IMG/VR virus record: IMGVR_UViG_3300042988_000148
Location: 1-57,490 of that record
Direction: 5' to 3' (one strand)
Source: a virus
DNA length: 57,490 bases
The translations under genes were made by a program, and so were the position numbers. Below, one piece after another: positions 44,199 to 52,141 of the stretch (position 1 is the first letter of the stretch; each line of letters begins with the position of its first letter). The notes under the pieces were generated by a model, which saw only the letters and a list, made by a program, of their open reading frames with translations, did not search any database and was not told the DNA's origin.

Positions 44199-46277
44199 AT
44201 GGCACTTGCTGATAAACCTACAGATGATAAGACATTGGTTCTTGATGATACAAAGAGTGTTGATGCTCAAGACACATTTAAACCCGGCTCCATCATTGCG
44301 TTTATTAATGAGCGATATTCTCGCTCTGAAGAAAATCGTCGTACCGATGAAGATCGTTGGTTGAAAGCCTACCGTAACTATCGTGGTATTTATGGCAGTG
44401 ATGTTCAGTTTACAAAGACTGAGAAGTCACGAGTGTTTATTAAGGTGACAAAGACAAAGGTGCTGGCTGCTTATGGTCAGATTACCGATGTGTTGTTCTC
44501 CAACAATAAGTTTCCTATCAGTATCGATCCATCTGTGTTGCCAGAGGGTGTTGCTGAGTCTGTTCATTTCGATCCTAAAGATCAAGCTGCTGCCACTATT
44601 CCTTTTGGTGAAGAAGGTAGTGCCAACATTCCAAAAGATTTTGACCTCGACAAACTTGAGGAAATGCTTGGCTCTCTCAAGGATGAGCTGAAAGAAGTTC
44701 CCGGCCTCAAAGTTGGTCCGGGCAAGACAGCATCGTCTGCCACTTTCTATCCAGCACTTGTTGCTGCGAAGAAGATGGAGAAGAAGATTCACGATCAGCT
44801 TGATGAAAGCAGCGCAAGTAAGCATCTACGTGCTAGCGCCTTTGAAGCTGCGTTATTTGGTACCGGTGTGATGAAGGGTCCGTTCGCTGTCAACAAAGAA
44901 TATCCAGATTGGTCAGAAGACGGCACGTATAAGCCTCGCATCAAAACTGTCCCTGAAGCGTCTCATGTTTCTCTTTGGAATTTCTATTGGGACCCTGATG
45001 CAAACAACACAGATGAGTGTCAGTATGTTATTGAGCGACACAAACTGTCGCGCAGTCAGCTTCGTGCGCTGAAGAAGCGTCCTCACTTCCGTAAGAATAT
45101 TATTGATCAACTCATCGCTGAGGGCGAAGGTTATGTCAAGAAGTATTGGGAAGACGACTTGAAAGACTATGCTCCAAACTTTGGAGTGCAGCGATTTGAG
45201 GTGTTGGAATATTGGGGCAACGTTGATGTTGACATGCTCATCGAAAACGAAATCGATATTCCAGAAGAGTTGATGGACTCTGGTGAATTGCAAGCCAACA
45301 TTTGGTTCTGCAATAACAAAATCTTGCGGCTTGTATTGAATCCGTTTAAGCCAGCCAAGATTCCGTACTACGCTGTACCTTACGAATTGAACCCCTACTC
45401 TCTGGCAGGTGTCGGTGTCGCTGAAAATATGGACGACACTCAGACCCTAATGAATGGTTTCATGCGTATGGCAGTGGACAACGGTGTCTTGTCTGGCAAC
45501 CTTGTGTTTGAGATTGACGAGACAAACCTTGTTCCCGGTCAAGATCTTGAAGTGTATCCCGGTAAAGTGTTCCGCCGCCAAGGTGGTGCTCCGGGTCAAG
45601 CATTGTTTGGTACCAAATTCCCTAACGTGTCGCAAGAGAACCTGCAGTTGTTCGACAAAGCTCGACAGCTTGCTGATGAATCTACAGGCATGCCTTCATT
45701 TGCACACGGTCAAACTGGTGTGAGTGGTGTTGGTCGTACTGCTTCTGGCATCTCTATGTTGATGAACGCCGCTGGTGGTTCCATCAAAACTGTCATCAAG
45801 AACGTCGATGATTATCTGTTGTCTCCGCTCGGTAAAGCGTTCTTCAACTTCAACATGCAGTTTGATTTCGATCCTGAAATCCGTGGCGATCTTGAAGTGA
45901 ATGCTCGCGGTACAGAATCGTTGATGGCTAACGAGGTTCGTAGTCAGCGACTGATGCAATTCTTGCAGATTGTTAGCAATCCTGCATTGGCTCCGTTTGC
46001 TAAGATGCCTTACATCATTCGTGAGATTGCTCGTTCGATGGATCTGGACGAAGACAAAGTAACCAATAGCATGGAAGAGGCTGCTCGTCAGGCTGCTCTG
46101 AATCCTCCTGCTGCTCCTGCGCCCGGTGGTGCTCCAGCACAAGGTGTTGCTGCACCTCCCGGTGTTGCTGACATGACAGGTGGCGGTGGTGGTAACATTG
46201 GTGTTGGTGCGGCTCCTACGCCGGGTATGCAAGGATTTAGTGGTAATGCACAACAAGCAGTTCCTCCCCAAGCTTAA
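44199..46277 (+). CDS. Portal protein
   Basis: The 692-residue protein starts 3 nt after terL. The helical core (FINERYSRSEENRRTDEDRW, YGSDVQFTKTEKSRVFIKVT), the wing and stem region (EASHVSLWNFYWDPDANNTD, NPYSLAGVGVAENMDDTQTL) and a Pro/Gly/Ala-rich C-tail (PAAPAPGGAPAQGVAAPPG) fit the podovirus portals found in marine and freshwater phages. It forms the dodecameric channel at the vertex for packaging and ejection. A hairpin follows its stop. Confidence 0.88.
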   Translation: MALADKPTDDKTLVLDDTKSVDAQDTFKPGSIIAFINERYSRSEENRRTDEDRWLKAYRNYRGIYGSDVQFTKTEKSRVFIKVTKTKVLAAYGQITDVLFSNNKFPISIDPSVLPEGVAESVHFDPKDQAAATIPFGEEGSANIPKDFDLDKLEEMLGSLKDELKEVPGLKVGPGKTASSATFYPALVAAKKMEKKIHDQLDESSASKHLRASAFEAALFGTGVMKGPFAVNKEYPDWSEDGTYKPRIKTVPEASHVSLWNFYWDPDANNTDECQYVIERHKLSRSQLRALKKRPHFRKNIIDQLIAEGEGYVKKYWEDDLKDYAPNFGVQRFEVLEYWGNVDVDMLIENEIDIPEELMDSGELQANIWFCNNKILRLVLNPFKPAKIPYYAVPYELNPYSLAGVGVAENMDDTQTLMNGFMRMAVDNGVLSGNLVFEIDETNLVPGQDLEVYPGKVFRRQGGAPGQALFGTKFPNVSQENLQLFDKARQLADESTGMPSFAHGQTGVSGVGRTASGISMLMNAAGGSIKTVIKNVDDYLLSPLGKAFFNFNMQFDFDPEIRGDLEVNARGTESLMANEVRSQRLMQFLQIVSNPALAPFAKMPYIIREIARSMDLDEDKVTNSMEEAARQAALNPPAAPAPGGAPAQGVAAPPGVADMTGGGGGNIGVGAAPTPGMQGFSGNAQQAVPPQA

Positions 46278-46461
46278 AAGTCTACTCAACACCCCACACA
46301 TGTGGGGTGCCTTTGTAGAGAAACTCGAATACGACATTTCGATGCAGCAACGAAAACTAGAACAAGCATCTGAGATGTCGGACGTTTATAAGGCACAGGG
46401 TGCCATTGCTGCATTGCGTCAGCTTAAATATTTGAAGGATGAGATCGATGCTCACAAATGA
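46246..46461 (+). CDS. Small helical virion-region protein
   Basis: From ATG 46246 it is 71 residues: MHNKQFLPKLKSLLNTPHMW, GAFVEKLEYDISMQQRKLEQ and QGAIAALRQLKYLKDEIDAH. Small helical proteins of this sort lie after portal genes in many phages and may be assembly factors. It overlaps the portal by 32 nt and contains the 20-nt palindrome at 46290-46309. The function is unknown. Confidence 0.75.
   Translation: MHNKQFLPKLKSLLNTPHMWGAFVEKLEYDISMQQRKLEQASEMSDVYKAQGAIAALRQLKYLKDEIDAHK
46290..46309. other. 20-nt palindrome inside coding sequence
   Basis: The 9-bp arms CACCCCACA / TGTGGGGTG flank a 2-nt centre. It lies 12 nt after the portal stop but within the next reading frame. It could be an mRNA hairpin lowering expression after portal. 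Confidence 0.75.
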
Positions 46462-48295
46462 AATGAATCAGATGTTCGCTGATGGTGGCGTAATGCAAGA
46501 GGGCGGCACCGTCGATCCTGTATCGGGTAATGATGTACCTCCCGGTGCTATGAAGGAAGAGGTTCGTGATGACATTGACGCTAAGCTAAGCGAAGGTGAG
46601 TTTGTCATCCCGGCTGATGTTGTTCGCTACATCGGTCTTGAAACATTGATGAAGCTTCGTGACAAAGCCAAAGAAGGTCTGAAGCGCATGGAAGAGATTG
46701 GTCAGATGGGTAATGCTGACAGTGTTCCTGATGCTGAAGCAACTCATGGTGGTGCTATGGACGATGACAGTTTTTCTTCTGAGATTGACTCCATCATGGA
46801 AGAAGAACGTCAGTATGCTAAAGGCGGGTGGGTTGCGCCAAAGAATGATGCCGCTCCTGCCTCTTCAAGCACCGAGGCATATATCTTACCTGAGAACAAA
46901 CAGACGTATAGCAACGCACCAATTCGTGGATTTGAAATGGTTCCGATGGTGAACAATGCTGGTCAAACTATTTATATTCCATTTATTAATGGCGTTGCTC
47001 AATTGAGTATTCCTCCGGGTTATACAGTTCGTACCGGTGGTGCTGCCACAACAACTGGTACAGCTTCTACAACAACCGGCGGTACTACAGCAACCGGTGG
47101 TGGTGATAGTGGTGGAGCAGGTGCCGGTGATGGCGGTACTGGTACAGGTACTGGTGTTGGTAGTGGACTTGGTAGTAGCACTAGTGTTGGTCCTGATGGC
47201 ACAGTCAGTGCTAACTCAGTAAGTCCAACAGCAATGGGTATTGCCGGTGCTGTTGTTGGTACAGCGCTTGGTCTTGGTCCTACTCTTGGGTTTGCCATCG
47301 GTAAGGGTATTGCCAACTCCGCAAACTCAGCAGCCGCAACCACTGCTGCAGCCGCTACAGCCGCCAACGTTGATTCTGTTAGTCAGAGTATTGATGGTCA
47401 AAATACTGCAACCGAAGGTGTTGGTGGTACAGGCGGTGCTGCCGCCGCCGCAGCCGCTGCTGCCGCCGCTGCTGCTTCTGCTGCTGGTATGTCTGATGCC
47501 GCAATTGGCGCTGCTTCTCAGGCTGCTGCCGATTCTACTGTTGCAGGTAATGATGCTGCAACTGCTGCCGCTGCCGCTGCTGCTGCAGCTGATGCTGTTG
47601 ATGGCGCAACATCCCCGTCGAGTGCAAATGCTGTAAACGGCATGGATGCACAGAGTGATGCTGCAACTGCTGCTGCCGCTGATGGTTCTTCTGGAGATAG
47701 CAGCACAGGTGACAGTACAGGTGATAGCGGTCCCGGTGGTTCTTCTGGCGACTCGGCTGCTGCTGCCGCTGGTGCCAGCGCTGCTGGTCCGGGCGATGGT
47801 GGTACCGGTGATGGTGGTACCGGTGATGGTAGTTCTGCTGCCGGTGACGGCGGCGCTGCTGCTGCTTCTGGTGATGGAGGTGATGGTGGTGGCGGTGGTG
47901 GCGGTGGTGGCGGTGGTGGTTGCTTTATCACAACAGCTGCTGTTGACTACTTGAATGAAAAAGATGAAGGTGAAACACTGAGTGTTCTTCGAAAGTTTCG
48001 AGACGAATACATGATGAGTGATCCGAAACTTGTTTCAGATATCAAATGGTATTATGATAATTCTCCAACAATTGTTGATAATCTCAATGATCGAGAAGAC
48101 GCACGAAAAGTATATACACGTATCTATCATCAATATCTCCGACCTGCAGTAAGTGCAATTAAAAATGGAGATGAAAAGAAGGCATATTCTTTGTACAAGA
48201 GAGTGATTGAATATGCTGCTGATATGGCTGGTGTTAAAGAAAAAAGCTTTGAGAAACAGACTGAGAAAAAAAGTCTAGGTACTCGTCGCAAATAA
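46448..48295 (+). CDS. Virion-associated protein with low-complexity region and CFI-box domain
   Basis: From ATG 46448 (AAGGAT site at good spacing) it is 615 residues. The N-terminus (FADGGVMQEGGTVDPVSGND, VPPGAMKEEVRDDIDAKLSE, GEFVIPADVVRYIGLETLMK) is a conserved phage module. The middle, residues about 199-491, is Ala/Gly/Ser/Thr low complexity ending in a 12-Gly run. C492 opens a C-terminal domain CFITTAAVDYLNEKDEGETL with LRKFRDEYM, a CFI-box type seen on bacterial surface proteins. It probably forms part of the virion, perhaps displayed or ejected. Confidence 0.82.
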   Translation: MLTNEMNQMFADGGVMQEGGTVDPVSGNDVPPGAMKEEVRDDIDAKLSEGEFVIPADVVRYIGLETLMKLRDKAKEGLKRMEEIGQMGNADSVPDAEATHGGAMDDDSFSSEIDSIMEEERQYAKGGWVAPKNDAAPASSSTEAYILPENKQTYSNAPIRGFEMVPMVNNAGQTIYIPFINGVAQLSIPPGYTVRTGGAATTTGTASTTTGGTTATGGGDSGGAGAGDGGTGTGTGVGSGLGSSTSVGPDGTVSANSVSPTAMGIAGAVVGTALGLGPTLGFAIGKGIANSANSAAATTAAAATAANVDSVSQSIDGQNTATEGVGGTGGAAAAAAAAAAAAASAAGMSDAAIGAASQAAADSTVAGNDAATAAAAAAAAADAVDGATSPSSANAVNGMDAQSDAATAAAADGSSGDSSTGDSTGDSGPGGSSGDSAAAAAGASAAGPGDGGTGDGGTGDGSSAAGDGGAAAASGDGGDGGGGGGGGGGGGCFITTAAVDYLNEKDEGETLSVLRKFRDEYMMSDPKLVSDIKWYYDNSPTIVDNLNDREDARKVYTRIYHQYLRPAVSAIKNGDEKKAYSLYKRVIEYAADMAGVKEKSFEKQTEKKSLGTRRK

Positions 48296-48416
48296 GCTAC
48301 AATATGAATACCAAAATCTGTGGTGGGCAGATTGGTACTCAATAACACCCACCATCATTGGCTACCTGACTCCCCGATGTGTCGGCTACAGCGCAGCCCC
48401 AACTTAAAAGGCATAC

Positions 48417-49286
48417 ATGTCTACTATTGCAACAGAACCAAGTTCGCAGAAAACTGCAGTTCAACCTTTCGGTAAGCGTAACGCAAACCGTGAACGGATT
48501 AATCAAGATGAGGAAGAGCTGAAAGCACTGCTCACTCAGAATAAAGAAGAATCAGATCCGTCTATTAAACCTGATGATGGTGATGAAAATCTGTCACCTG
48601 AAGAGAAGAGTTTTAAAAAGCGTTATGGCGATCTTCGCCGTCATTCGCAACAACAGGCAGCAACTCTGCAGAAACAAATTGATGAGCTGAAAGAACAACT
48701 CACTCAGTCTACTCAGCAACAGATCAAACTTCCAACAAGTGAAGAAGATCTGGCTACTTGGGCAAAGACATACCCTGATGTTGCAAAGATTGTTGAGACT
48801 ATTGCAATCAAGAAAGCCAAAGAACAAGCTGCTGTGTTGGAAGAGCGGTTTAAAGCTTTAGATGAAAAAGAAAAGATGACGGCTCGTGAGTCTGCAGAGT
48901 TTGAATTGTTGAAGATTCATCCTGACTTTGACAAGATTCGAGACACCGACGACTTCCATGATTGGGCTGAAGAGCAACCTAAGTGGGTGCAACAAGCTCT
49001 GTATGAGAATGACACTGACGCTCGTGCCGCTGCTCGTGCCATTGATCTGTACAAAATTGATCGTGGCATTGGTAAGAAAGCTACCAAGAAAGACGACAGC
49101 GCTGCACACAGTGTTGGTGCTCGTAGTGGTAAGTCTGCACCGTCTGGTGAAAGCAACGATGGTGTCATCTATGAGTCGCAAGTGGCTAAGATGTCTAGTC
49201 GTGAATATGAAGCTAGCGTAGAAGCAATTCAGAAAGCTATGCAGACTGGAAAGTTTGTTTACGATTTGTCAGGCAATGCCCGATAA
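48417..49286 (+). CDS. Capsid scaffolding protein
   Basis: The 289-residue protein is acidic at the N-terminus (NQDEEELKALLTQNKEESDP), with a coiled coil (RHSQQQAATLQKQIDELKEQ), more helix (KAKEQAAVLEERFKALDEKE) and a small C-terminal part (SREYEASVEAIQKAMQTGKF). This layout and position before the major capsid gene fit a scaffold that is removed after procapsid assembly. The start follows AAAAGGCATAC. Confidence 0.82.
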   Translation: MSTIATEPSSQKTAVQPFGKRNANRERINQDEEELKALLTQNKEESDPSIKPDDGDENLSPEEKSFKKRYGDLRRHSQQQAATLQKQIDELKEQLTQSTQQQIKLPTSEEDLATWAKTYPDVAKIVETIAIKKAKEQAAVLEERFKALDEKEKMTARESAEFELLKIHPDFDKIRDTDDFHDWAEEQPKWVQQALYENDTDARAAARAIDLYKIDRGIGKKATKKDDSAAHSVGARSGKSAPSGESNDGVIYESQVAKMSSREYEASVEAIQKAMQTGKFVYDLSGNAR

Positions 49287-49289
49287 ATA

Positions 49290-49319
49290 TTGACACGGGC
49301 TAAAAAAGTCTGGTATAAC
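49290..49319 (+). promoter_or_regulatory. Rightward sigma70-like promoter before capsid genes
   Basis: TTGACA at 49290-49295, 18-nt spacer, TATAAC at 49314-49319. It starts right after the scaffold stop and feeds the HNH gene and the major capsid gene. It has the same spacing as the leftward early promoters. Confidence 0.8.
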
Positions 49320-49326
49320 TTTTAAT

Positions 49327-49376
49327 AGGACGAAGAGGGTAGCTCCCCTGACTGTGCTAACTCACAGCCTAGTCCT
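49327..49376 (+). promoter_or_regulatory. Three-way-junction leader RNA candidate
   Basis: P1 AGGAC (49327-49331) / GTCCT (49372-49376), P2 AGGG (49336-49339) / CCCT (49346-49349) and P3 CTGTG (49352-49356) / CACAG (49363-49367) form a three-way junction right at the predicted transcript start. It is followed by 25 nt to the HNH ATG. It does not match a riboswitch class that I can name. Confidence 0.45.
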
Positions 49377-49401
49377 TTGTTGAACCTAGTTAGGGGTTGT
49401 T

Positions 49402-49914
49402 ATGAATGATGTTGTTAAGACTTGTCGCGTGTGTGGCGAGACTAAATTATTGAGTGAGTTTTATGGTACACGTAATGACTGTAAAGTCTGTACTAGAAAA
49501 ACAACAGCTCGTAATAGAATAGGATATGTTCCTCTGCATGAGCGAGATGTTACTTCAAGACTGAAGAACCTTCGAACAAAAGCAAAGCTTAGAACTAAAA
49601 ATTTTAATCTTATAGATCAGGATCTTATTGATTTATGGGATAAACAAAATGGTCAATGTGCTTATACAAAACTGCCGCTGCTTGCAACAGCCAACCAGTT
49701 TAATACAATAAGTCTTGACAGAGTGGATAGCAGTAAAGGGTATGTTGTTGGTAACGTTCAACTTGTCTGTGCTGCTATCAATAAGATGAAGCAAGAGTAT
49801 ACAGAAGATCTGTTCATACTGTTGAGTCATTTTGTAGCGCAAAACAATAAACTGTCAGAAGTACCTGAAGTTTTGTTAGCCCGTTATTTTCCATTGGGCA
49901 CTTTGGAAGAATAA
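49402..49914 (+). CDS. HNH-type homing endonuclease between scaffold and capsid
   Basis: The 170-residue protein starts with a zinc ribbon (CRVCGETKLLSEFYGTRNDC, KVCTRK). It has a central basic region (LKNLRTKAKLRTKNFNL) and an HNH-like core (NGQCAYTKLPL, SLDRVDSSKGYVVGNVQLVC, AINKMKQEYTEDL). The D-R-V-D-x-S-K-G-Y-x-x-G-N-V-Q-x-V-C pattern is common to free-standing phage endonucleases. Its position inside the conserved head block marks it as a mobile insertion. Confidence 0.85.
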   Translation: MNDVVKTCRVCGETKLLSEFYGTRNDCKVCTRKTTARNRIGYVPLHERDVTSRLKNLRTKAKLRTKNFNLIDQDLIDLWDKQNGQCAYTKLPLLATANQFNTISLDRVDSSKGYVVGNVQLVCAAINKMKQEYTEDLFILLSHFVAQNNKLSEVPEVLLARYFPLGTLEE

Positions 49915-49992
49915 TGTACCTAGCGAAGTCAGCCTCTGTAGTGGTGTTAGCGTATTTAACTATATGCCAATATATCTATAGGAGATTTAAAA

Positions 49993-51063
49993 ATGGCTTT
50001 TCCTTCCGCATCCGGTCACGGCTCACTTCCAAATGGTAATTTTTCGCCCGTAATCTATTCCAAGCAAGTACAGCTTGCTTTCCGTAAATCGTCTACCGTT
50101 GAAGACATCACTAACAATGACTACTTCGGTGAAATCGCCAACATGGGCGACAGCGTCAAGATCATCAAAGAACCTGAAGTGTCGGTGCAGGGTTATTCCC
50201 GTGGTACTCAGATCACTGCTCAAGACCTGAACGACGAAGACTTCACCTTGGTTGTTGACCAAGCGAACTACTTTGCCTTCAAGATTGACGACATCGAAGC
50301 CGCTCACTCTCATGTAAATTTCATGCAAATGGCTTCTGACCGCGCTGCTTATCGCCTGCGTGACCAGTATGACCAAGACGTTCTCGGCTATCTGTCGGGT
50401 TACACTCAGTCTGCCAAGCACTCTAGCCCTGACACTGCTCGTACCACTATCCCCGGTACCAAGGCTGTGTCCGCTGCCGGTGCTGACGAACTGTTGGCTT
50501 CGATGAAGTTGAAGAAAGGTAGCTTCGGTAACATCACTACCTCTTCGGCTGGTGATCACTCCATCCCTGTGGCTCCTCGCCTGCCCGGTGCTACTTCGGT
50601 TCCTACCGCTACTGCCTCGCCTTTGCAAGTGATTGCTCGCATGGGTCGTCTGCTGGATCAACAATTCGTTGACTCGCAAGGTCGTTGGTTGGTGGTCGAT
50701 CCAGTGTTCATCGAAATGCTGAAGGACGAAGACAGCCGCCTGTTGAATGGTGACTTCGGTGGTTCCGGTCTGCAAAACGGTCTGGTGATCAACAACCTGC
50801 ACGGTTTCCGTGTGTATGTGTCTAACAATCTGCCTAAGATTGGTGGCGGCGCTGGCACTAGCGGTACTGCTAACCAGAACACCGACTTCGGCGTGATCGT
50901 TGGTGGTCATGACTCCGCTGTGGCAACTGCTCAGCAGATCAACAAGACCGAAACATATCGTGACCCCGACAGCTTTGCTGACGTCGTGCGCGGTATGCAC
51001 CTGTATGGTCGTAAGATCCTCCGCCCCGAAGGCATCGTTACTGCGAAGTACAACGCTGCTTGA
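49993..51063 (+). CDS. Major capsid protein
   Basis: The 356-residue protein matches the podovirus coat type: QVQLAFRKSSTVEDITNNDY, GDSVKIIKEPEVSVQGYSRG, NYFAFKIDDIEAAHSHVNFM, DRAAYRLRDQYDQDVLGYLS, and VVDPVFIEMLKDEDSRLLNG with an HGFRVYVSNNLPK end. It builds the icosahedral shell, probably with an HK97-like fold. It is preceded by an AGGAGAT site and followed by a hairpin. Codon use leans to strongly expressed forms (many GGT, GCT and CGC). Confidence 0.92.
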   Translation: MAFPSASGHGSLPNGNFSPVIYSKQVQLAFRKSSTVEDITNNDYFGEIANMGDSVKIIKEPEVSVQGYSRGTQITAQDLNDEDFTLVVDQANYFAFKIDDIEAAHSHVNFMQMASDRAAYRLRDQYDQDVLGYLSGYTQSAKHSSPDTARTTIPGTKAVSAAGADELLASMKLKKGSFGNITTSSAGDHSIPVAPRLPGATSVPTATASPLQVIARMGRLLDQQFVDSQGRWLVVDPVFIEMLKDEDSRLLNGDFGGSGLQNGLVINNLHGFRVYVSNNLPKIGGGAGTSGTANQNTDFGVIVGGHDSAVATAQQINKTETYRDPDSFADVVRGMHLYGRKILRPEGIVTAKYNAA

Positions 51064-51070
51064 TGAAATA

Positions 51071-51093
51071 GGGGAGGCTCAAAAGGCTTCCCC
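51071..51093 (+). terminator. Hairpin after major capsid gene
   Basis: A 9-bp stem with two G-T pairs (GGGGAGGCT / GGCTTCCCC) is followed by GTTTCT. The short T-run suggests partial termination, giving more capsid than downstream transcript. Confidence 0.6.
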
Positions 51094-51122
51094 GTTTCTA
51101 CATTTTTAAAAGGAAATATTAA

Positions 51123-51611
51123 ATGTCTACTGTTACTACTCTGGCTGCTGGCTACACTGCTGGTCGTACCGCTGGTTCCGTTCCCTACTTGGTTGATGTG
51201 AATATCGACTTCGCTGCTGCCGCTGCTGCTAAAGGCAGTGATTTGGCTGCTGCCGACATCATCCAATGTATCAACGTTCCTGCTAATACCCTCATCCTGA
51301 ATGCTGGTATCGAAGTCATCACCGTCACTGGTGGTGAGTCTTCTGACACCACTTACGACTTGGGCGTGACCGGTGTTGAAGCTGATAACTTCGTTGACGG
51401 CTTTGATGGTGATGCTGCTACTGCTGGTGCCTACGCACAGAACGCTGCTGCTTATCAGCCTCTCGTGAACGCAACCGCCGACACTATCGACTTGCTCATC
51501 GCAACCGCTACCACCGCACCTACCTCTGGTGTGTTCCGTGTGTGGGCTGTGCTGATGGATATCGATGGTCGTATCGGTGCCGCTTCGGTTGACCGCGAAC
51601 AACTGGCCTAA
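51123..51611 (+). CDS. Virion structural protein, decoration-type
   Basis: The 162-residue protein begins MSTVTTLAAGYTAGRTAGSV and has IIQCINVPANTLILNAGIEV, TTYDLGVTGVEADNFVDGFD and VFRVWAVLMDIDGR. It is beta-rich, with a pattern seen after capsid genes in marine and freshwater phages. A head decoration or spike role is inferred from position. It is followed by a strong terminator. Confidence 0.75.
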   Translation: MSTVTTLAAGYTAGRTAGSVPYLVDVNIDFAAAAAAKGSDLAAADIIQCINVPANTLILNAGIEVITVTGGESSDTTYDLGVTGVEADNFVDGFDGDAATAGAYAQNAAAYQPLVNATADTIDLLIATATTAPTSGVFRVWAVLMDIDGRIGAASVDREQLA

Positions 51612-51624
51612 TCTCCAGTGAAAT

Positions 51625-51659
51625 AAAAGGGGAGGGTCTTACTCAAGGCTCTCCCTTTT
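51625..51659 (+). terminator. Rho-independent terminator
   Basis: The stem AAAAGGG-GAG / CTC-CCCTTTT (one bulged T) is followed by GTTG. The T-tract lies in the stem's 3' arm. It ends the strongly expressed head unit. Confidence 0.8.
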
Positions 51660-51684
51660 GTTGTTTATACATACAGGAAATATC

Positions 51685-52128
51685 ATGTCCATTACCTCTG
51701 CCGTCTGCACTAGCTTCAAAAAAGAACTGTTGGAGCGTAAGCACGACTTCAACGCCACTAGCGGTCATACGTTTAAAATTGCTTTGTATACATCGTCGGC
51801 CTCACTTGATGCTTCTACCACCGATTATTCAACCACTAACGAAGTGACGGGTACTGGTTACACTGCCGGTGGTGCTACTTTGACTAACATTGATCCGACA
51901 TCTAGCGGCACTACTGCCTTCATTGACTTTGCTGATGCTACTTGGCCTAACGCTACAATCACCGCTGCAGGCGCTTTGATTTACAACACAACCACTGACG
52001 GTGGTACTGGTACAACCGATGCTGTTGCTGTCATTTCATTTGGTGGTGATAAAACATCTACTAATGGTGACTTTGTTGTACAGTTCCCAGCAGCTGACGC
52101 TTCTAACGCTATTGTTCGTCTTGCTTAA
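51685..52128 (+). CDS. Conserved phage structural protein
   Basis: From ATG 51685 (AGGAAATATC site) it is 147 residues: MSITSAVCTSFKKELLERKH, DFNATSGHTFKIALYTSSAS, LDASTTDYSTTNEVTGTGYT and TWPNATITAAGALIYNTTTD. The F-K-x-E-L-L ... H-T-F-K-I-A-L-Y-T-S-S-A-x-L-D-A-x-T-x-x-Y pattern is widespread among phage head-tail region proteins. It is beta-rich. The role is probably neck or tail connection. Confidence 0.82.
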   Translation: MSITSAVCTSFKKELLERKHDFNATSGHTFKIALYTSSASLDASTTDYSTTNEVTGTGYTAGGATLTNIDPTSSGTTAFIDFADATWPNATITAAGALIYNTTTDGGTGTTDAVAVISFGGDKTSTNGDFVVQFPAADASNAIVRLA

Positions 52129-52141
52129 TAGATAGGCATAG

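Noticed and set aside
50023-51000. 325-residue minus-strand open frame opposite the major capsid gene
   Set aside because: It is a shadow of the strongly biased codons of the capsid gene; low-complexity Val/Arg/Ser sequence with no family pattern.
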